A DNA stretch of 64,000 nt from Acanthaster planci (Eukaryota; Echinodermata; Asteroidea; Valvatida; Acanthasteridae), in assembly GCF_001949145.1 (NCBI RefSeq), contig NW_019091524.1:318186-382185 (forward strand), given 5' to 3'. Below the pieces are notes generated by a model that worked only from the letters and a program-made list of their open reading frames with translations, was not told where the DNA came from and ran no database searches. The position numbers and the translations under genes are program-made. Position 1 is the stretch's first letter. Every line of letters begins with the position of its first letter. Positions 50,017 to 62,450 of this stretch are shown piece by piece.

Positions 50017-50619
50017 ATTTATCTTCAAGCAAACTCCATGTGCAGTTACGATGTTACAGGGGCCTATTCCCGCAAACGTGCCACCTTTGAAATTTAAGTA
50101 AATTTTGCAGCTTTGCATTTTGGTTTTATTGTAAAAATAGTGCAATGCATTGAGTGTGAGCAGCCCATTGTGCAGGGTTGATATGAACCATGCAATACAG
50201 TTGTTCATCACACTGTTTGTTGCCATATGGATCGACCAATCAGAATTGAGAATTCAAGTTTGCCTGAAGTTAATGGCCTCTAAACTTGCATACATGTAGA
50301 AAAGTTTCTTTAACCTAACCAATACCAAGATGCCTGCAATGACTTTTTAAATTTTTAAAACTTTCTGGAAACTTTAGTGAAAAAATCATGCAAGTTACAA
50401 GTCTTTGGGTCATTGCAACATACACCGAACACATCTCTGCAGAGCTATCCGTACATTTAAGACTTAAAAACCGTAGAAACAAACACTAAATCCAGGAACG
50501 ACACACATCAATGCAATTATAAAGATTTATAGACAGGAGAAGACTTTATTATGAATAATGAAATTATAACTCCACTGACTCTAGAATGAATATCTACAGA
50601 GTGTTTATGCTGTAATATT

Positions 50620-52075
50620 CGGAATATAAGCTGCCCGGTGTATAAGCTGCAGCATGCAAAAATTGGTGTAAAAGTCGCACTGGCGTATAAGCTGCACTGC
50701 AGCCCTAACGATCCAACCACAAAGGTCATTGTGCCGCGTACGGAAACACCAATACATGCTGTATAGTACATGTGCGTCAATGGATCGACTTCACGTGAAA
50801 CCCTTATAAAAGTAAGCAAAATGTGAATGAGAGTCACCATAAAAAGAGAAGTTTAAGTCCTCAAATTAAATACTTTTTGCGGGCTTGATGGTTGTCGATT
50901 GTCTTGAGTGGGTCGTGCATCGGCTCTTGCCTTTTTTTCCAGCAGCTGGAACAAGTTGTGCGGTCAGATCGTGTACGTATGAATCTTGGTAACTCAAAGT
51001 CAGTTAAGTCAAAAGATCGTTTTATCTTGTCGGCCAAATAATTTTTTTCCAGAGAATAGGCTTTTATATAAAGAAAACGCCTCTGTAACTGTCCACAACA
51101 CTACACCCAGTTATCTCGAGGTTCGTGACGCCGACCAAAAAACACTGCCTAATCACTTCAAAAATGAAAAATCCGCCGCAAGGCCTTGGTTCGAATCATC
51201 ACATTGGAACTGCTTGTGTATGTTGCATGCATGCTGTATGCTACATGTACCTGCATGGCACACACGAACTGCACACATCACCACTATCGCGCAAACTCTG
51301 TTTTCAGGATAGCCTGACTGCTTCAACAGACCCATTCATGGACAATCCAATCGCTGACTCTTTTCGATAAACCACATGACTACAGAATGTGTTGTCATCG
51401 GAAAACCCAAGTGAAAAAAACCTGAAATTCTGTGGCATGTCACGCTAAACACGATTGGCTAAAAGACAAAAGCCACACGAAAGTTTATAGGTTTAGGTTT
51501 ATAATACAATAAACAAATCTTGGTAAAATGATTTTTTGTCTGCAAACAATACACCATGAGACTGAATAAAAAAGCAGGAAAATAATCACTGCAATATGTT
51601 GCCACAGTTGAGCAAGTAAAGTTTGAGATTACATACACATTTCATATATGTGTTTTGTGACTCTGTGACTTGGGGAATTCTGTTTTTGTTAACTGAAATT
51701 TGTATTTATTCTCCGAGGTTCGAGATTTCAGATGTAAACAGCAACCAATGAAAACATGACTGCGCCACCTGTACATGGTACGCGTGGCTCGGCCATGACT
51801 TTTGTGACTGATTTCATTCTACAAAGTTACCGAATAAGCCGCCCGGCATATAAGCTGCAAAGACATTTTTCAGCGTGAGAATTTCTTTCCATTTTAAGGG
51901 GTAGTACTGTACACGTACATATAAGTTGCACAAAACATGTTCCACAAGTAAAATTCCCATCATGGAAACCTTTCAATGAATTTGTAGCATTTTACAAGAA
52001 ACTTAATTGCCAAAAATAATTTAAAGTCAGGGTGTGATACTGGTCAAATGGTGATGATCATATAAGCTGTTCAGA
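50620..52075. repeat. hAT-like patch with repeated ATAAGCTGC/ATAAGCCGC motifs
   Basis: The motif ATAAGC(T/C)GC occurs at about 50626, 50641, 50687, 51834 and 51850, and weaker forms occur at 51920 and 52060. Two clusters share a 25-base arrangement (ATAAGCYGCCCGG, a few bases, TATAAGCTGC) in the same orientation about 1.2 kb apart. Direct arrays of TATAAGCCGC are a known subterminal feature of some hAT (Charlie-type) transposons. No transposase is visible between them, so this would be a non-autonomous or eroded element. Confidence 0.5.
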
Positions 52076-52852
52076 AAGCTTTTCATCAGACAATGAAGGG
52101 ACAATTCCTATACAAATATTATACAAAAGATCACAATCTACAATATAAAATGTTCATGCTCATTTAACCATAACTGCGACTGTCCATATTATATTACAGG
52201 CGCCAATTTTCCCACACCTGGCTATCAAGCCTATCATACACAATGCACTCTACACACCTAAAAGAATGTAGACCACATCTCAACTGTCATACATGTACCT
52301 CAACTGCTGAGTGACTAATGAACCTGAATACTTACCAGCACTCCTGACTTTACAACATCCATGTTTGAACTTCCCAATTCCATAATGAACCAGTTTACTG
52401 GAGCAATTATCCAAAGAATAAACAGTAATTTAGGAGTGCTGGATGAATCCATCCATGTGCAGGTACAGACACCTGTTGCACTGTGTGTTCCCACAACCAC
52501 ACAGTTATTGTGTTCATGTGACAGTCACACTTCAGTACATGTACCCACTGAGAGAGAATAGTGCCTATTACACATTGCCCATCACTCTCCATTTCCACCA
52601 CTAACAATCCAATTCTATTTCGGCTGTGTTTACATAACAGGCACACTGTACTAGTCAAGTACATACATGTACATGAAAGTAACTTGCACGTACATACCAG
52701 TAGCTGGAAGCAATATAATCGTTACTGCTTAAAACATGCCTGAACCAATCCAACCACAACCACTTAAGGCATGCAGTAAATTGTGCAATGAATCCACACT
52801 TGTTCATGGTGTCTGCCGAAATTAAAAAACCTGGAAAAAAATTCCCACGCAC

Positions 52853-52916
52853 CGTCATCTCCAGGGTCAAGCTCGACAGCAACACGGCGACCTCCTGACC
52901 CAAATGCATTTTGCAT
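52853..52916 (-). CDS. Candidate initiator exon of MAP3K2/3
   Basis: An ATG at 52916-52914 opens 21 codons (MQNAFGSGGRRVAVELDPGD, then D) and one base before a donor-like GACG|GTGCGT. The ending phase is 1, as the first assigned exon requires. The join would make an Ala codon and give an acidic run (DPGDD then ADKGKEE), similar in character to the acidic start of human MEKK2/3. An AG (GTGCTCAG) just upstream could be the acceptor of a 5' UTR-containing exon. Phase fits by chance one time in three and there is no homology, so this is only a candidate. Confidence 0.25.
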
Positions 52917-55900
52917 TTCAGGCCTGAGCACAATGCACCGGGCTCCCTCAAAGACAATCAGATGAACAGGAGGGGGGTATGCATTCATGACACCGAGGAA
53001 TGCAAACAAAGCTGAACATTCTGGCTGGTAACAGGCCGTAAATGGGCCACTGAACTGTGCACTTTAAAGTTGCAAGGGGGGAGGGAAGAATTAACATGGA
53101 CCTTTTAAAAACAGAATACCAGGGTGGAAACAGTGTAAACAACTCCTGGGATTTGGGAAGTTTTCTGAGGTTAATCACAGACCGTGACAGCGATAATCTG
53201 GTGCTGAATTAATACATGCGTGGGAGGAGGTACACGTACATGTGAACTGGCCATTTTTTCAGCCGCCTTGATTTTTTTCTGCATGGCACTTTTGCGACAT
53301 GCCCTTGCAACACCTGAAAATCAGACATCAGAATGACAGTTCTGTCTGAACAAATTTTTTTGTAGATTGCTGCTGGAAATGCATGCATTGTATATATGGC
53401 ACAAAGTTGCCTTAACGTTCAGATGAACTTTTTATTGCGGCTTGAAACATTCCTGGGTAACTGCAGTGGTCTGTAATTTCCAGTACTTACATGTACACAT
53501 CCATGTACAGGTACACCTTTAACATTCTAAAAGACTACAACCACAATTCAAGAGCTCTGATGTTGCTGACATTTTTGTCACCTGCATGAACATGTATACG
53601 GACACACAGCTTGGAACAGCAGGAAGGATTCAGACACTTCCTTTCTAGTTATTCCCATTTTTGTTCTGTTCCTTATTTTTTTTTTCTGTTCTTTTCTCTT
53701 TGCCAATGGGTTAACCAAAGAGGTCATGAATAAGAGGGGCTTCCCGCCGAGAAATCAATTCAGGATCTTTCTGGGGGAGGGACAGCTGCCAAGAGATCCA
53801 CTGAGAAATGTCTCCCTGTGGAAACAGGACCAGGGGAAAAAAGTAGAAAACTTGTTAGATCCCTTGATATGGGAGACATGACGTGATTGAAAGTGACTTT
53901 TGAGAGAAAACACCAAAAAAGCCATGATTTCTTCTGATAACATATCACATTTTCAAAAATAGGTTGCTATTTTCTTTAAAGCTACTGGTAGCCACTGAAA
54001 ACTCCCAGAGTCATATTTCATAGTAGCCAAAAAGTTTTTTTAATATTTAGAATTCTTTTCATTGGGGTAAGTTGGCAGAAAGTACATATTAAGAAACAAA
54101 TAAATAACATTTACGACCAGATCTGGAGGAAAATTAAACAATATGCTGGCAGCGTACACTTCTCCGCATATAAAAAGTTCTGTTCAATATTTAATGCCAA
54201 GGAACTTGTACTGTATTGGTCAGTAGAGATGAAAGGAGAGTTTGAGCTGTGTTGTACTTCAACAGTGTTTTCATCCTCTTTGGTACAAGATACATGTAGG
54301 TTGTACAAGACTGAACATGGCAAATGCATGTAGGCCAACAACCATCATGATCAACCATTGACAATAGTTTTCAGTGCGAGTGGATCCAAATTCCGCGAAT
54401 GTTTAACACTACCTTGGTACGCAACTATGGCTACTGTATGTGAACTTATGCTCTGATGCAGACTGTGCTTGCGTAGTGTACACGTCATGAATACACCTGA
54501 TGGGCAGTTTGAAAATAGTATTCTCTCTGCACTCAATGCACAGGTGCACAACTTCAAGTCCAGACGTACAGCAGGTCAAGGATATGCCAGAAGTGAGCAT
54601 CATCCTGAGATGGTCAGACCCCATTTAAGCCTTTTCAACTTTCAGTGTATGGGTTTACAATGATAAACAGGTGGTTTCTCCCTGAACTGGTACTTCCTGA
54701 AAGTCCTCCGAAAGGAAGGGTAAGAAACTCCTTGAAAGTCCTCCAAATATCTTCCACTTATGCGCTTTCTTCATGCTTCAACTTTCAAGGGGCATCAAGT
54801 CCCATGAGGAGTGACGGTTGCAATGGGTTCTACATGTACCTTTTTAAGCCTGCATAATTCTTAAAAACTACTGCATCCATTTGGAAGGCTCTGAGAAGCA
54901 TTGTGTTGGTTGTTGAAGACACATCTGCCTTGAAAACTCTCGAATTGAAAAGTTACATGGTATTGAAGGTCAAGTCCATCATTTGCAGTCATCCAAAAAA
55001 CAACTGACAAAATTTTTGTTGACAAGCATACTTGGTTTGAAGATGGTTATGGGACTAAACTCCCTGTGAAATTAATCTTTCTGGGAACTCTCCTTTTGAA
55101 GAAAACAGTGAAATAAGATCATTACCAACGATATGTCTAAAGATGCCATTTAGGAAGATTGCCTTTAGCAGTGAGTATAAGCACTGACCTAACACACGCA
55201 CGGGTGGTTGCTATAATTTGTTGGTTCAGTGTGCGACATCGCGTAGCTGCATTCAGGCACAATTCATAACATGATCTGACATCAAAATCCCAGAATATTG
55301 TCTTTCTCGGAATACACAGAATTCATGGAGGTGAAACTTCATCAGGTCTGTTCCCAGGCACCCTTCTTTAAATGTTGAATAATTTTCTTGCCCCAAGGGA
55401 ACATCATTCACAAATGATAAATGATGGACTGTACAGTTAAAGGTTGTCAGAAAGAACACTTTGATCAATTTCACTTCACGCACTTCCTTTGGTGTTGCTG
55501 TAACTCATCTACTTGTCTTCAGACAAATGAGGAAGAATAATGGGGCTGACAATTTCACTTGCCAGACGTGATACACTCCGGGAAAGGGAAAGATTCTTGG
55601 AAGCCAATGTAATCATACATGTACATCCTCTAAAAATCGGTGTAAGTGAATTGACAGTCTCTCCCTTTTCTGGCACTGAATACGGTCACTGATAATTGAT
55701 TATTTGGTACCTGGATGACATCCAAACATTGACGAAGATCTAAATGAAATGAAAGTACCTATCTAGTTGACCTTGGAAACTCGGATCAGATATGCAGCAT
55801 ACCGGTAGATGTGAGAAGCAAAATCCTAACAAGACTTTTTTTCTTAAAAGGGGGCTTTCGCTGATCTCAAGCACCGGAAATTAACAAAATTGGCCCCCAA

Positions 55901-58900
55901 TTTGGGCCTGGAAATTTGAATTAAGGAGCCGTGTGGTCGCGGGCCTTGCAACTAGAGGATACAGGGAGGAAATGTAGAGGAGTCACTAAGGCGATTGCGT
56001 GGCTTCAAATGGGCCCAGGAGAGGCCCCGGTGGGCCCCTGGGACATGTGTGGAATCATTGCATGTATCACGAGTAAGAGGGAACTCTGACAGCCTTGGAA
56101 AATGAAAAAATAAACTGCAAGTGTAAAGCAGAGGGAAAAAAGACAATTTATAGGAACATGGAATCGGATATGCTCGCATGTGCAGAGACGGGAGGAAAAA
56201 AAAAAGTACACGATGCAAGTTGAACAGGTTCGTGAGGAATGACGACATTTTGAGTCCGAGCTTCAATTAGTGCATCTGCACCTCACTGGGGAAGTTGAGC
56301 AGAACTGAGGAAGTCACTGATGTAGATTGGTAAATATGCCAAATGTGAGCACGTCGATATTTGAGGAAGACACTCTTGGAAACTTTCAATGACCATTTTC
56401 TGTTTCAAGAGAGCGGAAAAAACCCACTTTTAGGGTACATGTACATGTCTTTTAGGCATGATACATTTTACTGTCAAAACAGATACATTTAAACCAGCAT
56501 GTACTGGTACATGTACGTACAGGGGTACATAAGCAAGTACCATTCAGGCAACACTAGGTCCCAACAACAATGAAAGACTACCTAGTTTTGTGCATTGTTG
56601 GACAAATGCTAACCGACATGTAACTAATCTTAACCCCTAGGGTGTATATAAAATCGTATTGATATTGGAGGATTTGGGATCGCCAAAGTTAATTTTCATG
56701 CTCTTATGACAATTTTGTGAGTACTAGCAACATGACCCAAGATACTCAGACCCCAAATTTTGTTTTTCTTTTAAATTCACAAGGCCATTTTGTTTTTTAA
56801 AAGATTGTGTGGATACCTCAAATGTCCACCACTCTACAGAAACCTAGGGGCTTTCAGGCTAATTAATGTAAGGTGTGGATTTCCAGGTTTGGTTCAGATT
56901 CAGGCTTACAGTGACAACCGTCACTTTCCCAGATTTCTTCAAAATTCCTGCTCAAAGTTTTCACTATCTAAAGGTCCAAAGGTCCTGCTACAGTTTGTAT
57001 GGCCTGCACGTACATGTATATATATATTTACTTTTGACCTTACCACAAATGGCCATAAATACCTACAAACTATTTTGTTGATTTCATCTCTGGTGTTTCA
57101 TGCACAGCTGGCTCTCACAAACAAAAATACACATCTAGCATGCTGTGTAGTATTCTTGTTACAGTCCAGCAACTTCTCCCCCCCAAAAAAACATTTTTTA
57201 GCGAGTTTGGCAATTGACATGGTACATGTACGTTCGCAAACCAACTTACACATGCAACTGATCAAACTCAACAGACCCTGTTGTCCCTTTCTAAAATTGT
57301 GTGGGACATGCTTCCCTCCCCCCAAATATCACCAAGGTCAGGGCTTTGACAGTTGGGTTTTAGCTTTGGTCTAATCTGCTTACACTATGGATTTGGAGCC
57401 ATGGTCCCCTTGCAAAATTTAGTTTGGGATCTCGGCTTGTATTGTGTGCATGCATGTGACACACACAATGCACATTTGCAGAACGGCTATACATGTTGTT
57501 CGTGTACATGGACAATGTCGACACAGTACATGTACTGTATGGGGTGCATGTCGCAATGCAGACATGTGCCCATACATATATGCCCAGTGTTTTCCTAAGT
57601 GCATGGGATGGTTGACAAGGGAACAGGAGTAAAGGTTTAGCGGGTGTATAACTGCACGTCTAATCCACAATTCACAATTGTTCACTGAAACTCGTATGGA
57701 GTGCTCACACCACCAGTTTGCAGATGACCTCTCTCAACTTTAATCAGATAGAATGCACCTGTCCTCATTTGGCAACTCAAGTTTACCGCACAAAAAGGGA
57801 GTTTGAATAAAACTGCAGCAACTCGAGCTCGGAAACAGTATTACAGAAACATTACGAATACGGTACTTGACAAAAAGACGTGCCAACCTGATGATTTGAG
57901 AAAGTTACTCACATCATCATAAATGGATGTTACATTATCAATGTCTATGTGATAATGCCTGTAAGCTTACAAATACACTTGCTCCATATGGAGACGACAC
58001 AAACGTTAAAACACCTCATGTTGTGGGAACCTAAACCATCATTGGGACAATTTTTTTTGTAATTAAAACTTGATTCCAAATATCCAAACAAAAGAAACTG
58101 CCTTGTTGCAACTACCTATAGTAAACTTGTACTGTCGTTATGAATGTGGTGTTCAGAAATGTAAAATTGAAAATTGAATTGAAAAGAACCAGCCACAGAC
58201 TTGGATCACATTACCAGCATTTAAGCACTACATGTATCTGATTGTTCCTTCTTTCCAAGATTTCCAGACAGTCAATCATCAATTAAACCCCATTTCACCC
58301 AGAACCTCCGCCTCGCTACATTCAGCAGAACAGAATTCATTACGCTAACCATGGGCAAGCAAATGACTCTACAAGCACTTAACTCATTCCACAAATGTAA
58401 ACATGAGAAGAGCTGAGGGTGAAAATTGTGTCTGAGAACGGCTGCAGCACTGCATGCATTTGGGACTCCCATGCAAACCTGGATTTTGTTTTACTTTCTG
58501 TTGGCTGTACAGAATAAAACATGTACATGTACATTTGAGCAAAAAAGAAGAAAATAAGTGGGGTTACAAAGCACTGGGACCTACATGTAGCCAAGTGCCT
58601 AAACATATAATGTACACAGTATACATGTATATATAATTAAGCCACACAAATACTGTAGTCCTGCTTTCCATTACGTACAAGGCATCTGAAAATGGTATAT
58701 ATGAATGTGGAGAGAGGGAGGCAATTTTTCTTCTTTTACACTTCTTAAGACTGATTCTGTGTTCAGCTCTTAACAACAACAGTGGCACAGGTCGGGTGGA
58801 TATTTGTTTCATGGGTACTAGTTTGCGTGTATGAATAATCTGTTTATTTTTTGCTCTTTATTTATCCTACATGTACAAGACAAATTCTTTTTTTTCTAAT

Positions 58901-59019
58901 TCCACATTTTTCAAAAATATTTTAGGGCTGCATGCTAAAAACAGATCAAGTAGGGGAACAGTCCACAAATTCAAGTGAGAATATCTGGCCAGCTCATTAG
59001 CATTAAAAGTGCCCTACAG
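52917..59019. other. Non-coding stretch, nothing recognised
   Basis: AT-rich DNA with scattered ACATGT palindromes (for example 56439-56450 and 58519-58533). The longest plus-strand open frame here (56790-57374) has no recognisable domain and atypical composition, and I do not call it a gene. Confidence 0.6.
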
Positions 59020-59021
59020 TA

Positions 59022-59874
59022 AGCCTGTTCGATATGACGATATTTCACGGTATTTTGATATGATGCTGATATCAGATATCATATCGTTTGTAAAAACTAT
59101 CAAAAACTAAAACTGCCACTATCAAACTTGCTGTTGCGCTTACAACTTCAAAGTCGGGTAGTAGAAAAATAGTTGAAGCCTGAACAGAGACAAAGTTGAG
59201 TATTGGAAAACGGCCTACATGCTAAGTTCGTTCAATAAGGCAACCCCCAAAATGGTCAGAGCGCATGCGTGTAGCCCGAGAGGCGTCCCTGGTATAGATG
59301 TACTCAACCACGTGCATGCATCAGTTGGGCAGTGCAGGGATTGTCGCTTGCTGCTTTTAGGCAACTGCGGCGAAGGAAACTGATACCAAAGTGCAACATT
59401 TTTATTGCTGACTTACACGAAGGATTTTTTTGAGGTCTTGTAGAAAAGGGAACGAGCAAAACATGCTGACCAATAAAAAATAAATGCCGACTTAGAAATG
59501 AGGTGAGGGCAGCAATACCAGTAGACCCTCTAGTAACACGCAAGTGCTCTGTCCATTTTGGGGGTTGCCTTATTGAGCGAACTTTACCGCTAATGTGTGC
59601 GTGGAAATGGCTTTTTCTGTACGGTGCTATGATATGATATATGATGTCCACAATTTCCATGCTGAAATTTGCTTTCCACCAGCATATAAGAGTTCTAAAT
59701 GTAGAGATAATACAAAAGCCTGTACTTTTTTTTTTTTAACGTGGCTCTCGAGACATGGTGATTTCGGTCGTGTTTATGTTATGAATGGAAATTGAGGTCA
59801 TCATGATAATATCGGATATCGCAATATTTTTTCATGATATCGCCGTATGAAAAGAAATGAATATCGAACAGGCT
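59022..59874. mobile_element. Outer MITE with AGCCTGTTCGATAT termini, flanked by TA
   Basis: The left end starts AGCCTGTTCGATATGACGAT, and the reverse complement of the right end starts AGCCTGTTCGATATTC: 14 identical terminal bases. Both ends are rich in GATATC-like words (GATATCAGATATCATATCG on the left, GATATCCGATATTATC on the right). A TA dinucleotide lies immediately outside each end (59020-59021 and 59875-59876), as expected for a TA-target element. Without the inner insertion the element would be about 0.5 kb. It has no transposase. Confidence 0.75.
59225..59583. mobile_element. Inner MITE, 359 bp with 31-bp inverted repeats, nested in another MITE
   Basis: The left terminus (59225-59255, AGTTCGTTCAATAAGG onward) and the reverse complement of the right terminus (59553-59583) agree at 30 of 31 bases. 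The outer three bases are CTA and TTA. It lies wholly inside the GATATC-rich element at 59022-59874 and so was inserted later. The 300-bp interior has no intact open frame. The TTCAATAAG word recalls mariner-type termini, but that is only a resemblance. Confidence 0.85.
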
Positions 59875-60917
59875 TATGGGTATTTCTTTTCAAAAAGGAG
59901 ATTGTTTGGCCCCCAAAAATAGTGAGATTGTGCAAATCGTTGCTGGGATCAACTCCCTGGGTCTTTGAGCTTTCATATGAGAGCAGAAGGGCTAAAAACT
60001 GGTGTTGAAAAATGGTCCTAAGTGCCCAAGAAAGTTGAGGGTTGCCACTTGAAAAATGGCTGTAATCAGACTTTGGAAAAATCACTTTTCGGTTGGGTGA
60101 TTTTGTTTTGTGGGAATAATTAAAAATGTAATTGATTAACCCACAAAAAATTGAAAAGAAATTGAAAGATTGGGGACCAGATAATAATTTAATTTGTGTT
60201 TCAGAAATCTCAAGGATGTTGGAGTGCATGCTATTGGGCCCTCAACAGTGCTGATTTTACACTATTTTCAATGGGGCTTGCATTGGTGGACTGGACCTGT
60301 AGGAAGGGAAACAGGAAGTAATTTTTCCCCCTAAACTAAAAAGAAGGTTGCCAGCCAAAATATTTTGCTTATTTACACATGCATGCATGTATTCTACCAG
60401 TATGTGAATAATACTGAGATACTTCTTGAAAAGCACATGTATATAGATTTGATTTTTATAAGCAGTATTTCTCTAGAAATTGGCTGTTTTGGGCTGCAAT
60501 GAGACTGTGAATCTAAGAAACAGGAGCCTGTCAATTTACAGGAGCAAAGAACTTCAAGTTAACTCATCATCACCAAAGACCATGTTATTTTGGGCCTTTA
60601 TGGATGTAAACTACGTTGTCAAATTCACAAGCACCTGTAGAAATCACAAAACTACTTAGCCTTCAATTTAACTAGAACATGTACATGTAATTGCAAGATG
60701 AACCCCCATTTCCAACCATCATACATCATGACAGCGTTGAAGTTGCATTATACATGAGTGGATTACAACTTAACCATCTCTTTTGCCATAAAATCATCAA
60801 TTTCTATTCTGTCCCATGATTTACACGTATCATGCAGCCTCTTTTACCTCCTTTAGAATCCTCACATCCTTTATGGTTTTTGTATGGATGGCAAAATTGA
60901 CCACAAAAACAACACAT

Positions 60918-62450
60918 ATACAGTACATGTATCTGTGGTGAAACCGTCCAAGTCTGTGGTACATGTACATGTACATTGTACATGTACGTGTCTCCATGTG
61001 CGCAGCGAACACCGTGGAGTACCGGTAAATACATGTATATGCCCCATATACACAAAAGTATTAACTGCTAAGGGAATACTATATGTACATGTACCTGTGT
61101 GGTACCGGTACTGAGAGTCACCATACTCTGCACAGCTGTAGATGTACATGTACATGTACATGTACTGTGGCGGGCATGTACATATGTACATTGTACAGTA
61201 TTCACAGTACATATCACAGCCTTGAAATAAGCTACAGGGCCAAGGTACATTACATGTAGTTAATTACAAAAGTGGAATAATCAAATGTACCGGTACATTT
61301 TCACACAAGAACGAACAGCATGCTGCGAAAAGTGTACTGTAGGAGTACTGTGTATAAGATACAGTCATTAAAATTACAATGTACATGTACATACACATAT
61401 GTATGTTTTCAGCAGCAAGTGGTTCTTCTGATGTGTACACATGTAAACAGCACAGGTGGTGTAGTTCCCTGGCCAGGGGTTCCGATAGCACATTGGTGAG
61501 GTTTACCACTGAGCGAAGGGTTCTTACAGTGTGCCATCACACATGGACGTCAGACAAACCCCCAAGCTATAAATGTACATGTACGTAATAACCTTCAACA
61601 AGGGTCTAGTCCATGTACATGCACATCTGTTTACATGGTAAATGTACATCCCCAATGTAAATCAACGCAACATGATTTCATGCAATCTGACACCTGGAAC
61701 GAATACAAAAAGTCTTGTAATCATGAAATGTCCACACCATATAAAAGGACTACCAAGTTCCTGCTAAACAGGCACTGCAAACATACAGTATACACGCTAA
61801 CATTTTGCAATGGATTCCTTGTCATGCTGCAACAGGGTGCTCTTTTTTTTACAAGTCTACTTACCCATAACATAATGTACACGCACACATGTACACATAC
61901 ATGTACACGTGCTAAGTGTGTAGGACTAGGAGGAAATAACGCCCCATGTCATTCTTTCAGTTTGTAAAAACAGGAAATACAAATGGAAAAACGTGCCTAA
62001 GATGAGGTCAGATACATGTACATGTGCACACATGTACATGTGCACACAAGTACATGCAGACATACAGTACATACATGTACATGTACTAAATGTACATGTA
62101 GTACTCTCAGAGTGAGTATCACTTTTAAAGGAAGTGCTGGCCAATGGACCAGAGTGTCATGTACATGTACTAAACGTGTACGAAGATTTCAACTCGAGTA
62201 ATTCTGTCCATTTTGTGCATACACGTACCAGGTACTTCACAACCAAGTACTGGTACACATGCACTGTACATTTGTACCCAATAAGCCTTTTGCGAGTGAA
62301 CTTTGACCCAAATCTGGTACACTGAGTTCTTCAAATTCAGGTGAATACAACAACTTGCATTCTCCTTACTAACACCACTGTTGCTATACCTCGTGATTCG
62401 GGGCAAGCTTTTGCTTAGTTACATACATGTACATGTAAGAGATGCCTTGC
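60918..62450. repeat. ACATGT/GTACATGTAC palindrome-rich zone
   Basis: Short runs of the self-complementary hexamer ACATGT are packed here, for example 60958-60990, 61142-61166, 61379-61392, 62012-62042 and 62070-62100, often with ACCGGTAC variants. The same word is scattered through the whole window but is densest here. The sequence is open in several frames on both strands, giving Cys/Thr/His/Val-rich nonsense peptides. It is simple-sequence DNA, probably prone to cruciform or hairpin formation. Confidence 0.85.

Larger units (their letters stand above)
20071..52852. other. Long non-coding stretch 5' of the recognised coding exons
   Basis: Probably 5' intron or upstream DNA of the MAP3K2/3 gene. 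It is AT-rich, with no recognisable protein gene, tRNA or rRNA. The content I can name is listed separately: the MITEs at 20929, 28756 and 31907, a 27.6-kb relic, the Penelope-like patch, the 39-40 kb repeat cluster, the 43.5-kb repeat, the minisatellite, the 49.9-kb inverted module and the hAT-like patch. Many homopolymer G/C runs occur (for example near 25720, 26170, 26508, 46462 and 46785). If the initiator exon is at 52.9 kb, this is one 32.8-kb intron. Confidence 0.55.

Noticed and set aside
51180-51200. TTGGTTCGAATCAT resembling a tRNA B box
   Set aside because: There is no matching A box or cloverleaf upstream. It is a chance match.
56790-57374. Plus-strand open frame of 194 codons, the longest unbroken one in the window
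   Set aside because: No recognisable domain, a Cys/Phe/Leu-heavy composition, no good splice or start context, and it crosses ACATGT simple sequence. Chance in AT-rich DNA is the simpler explanation.
60804-62406. Cluster of Cys/Thr/Val/His-rich open frames on both strands
   Set aside because: They read through ACATGT repeats, which have few stops. They are not proteins.
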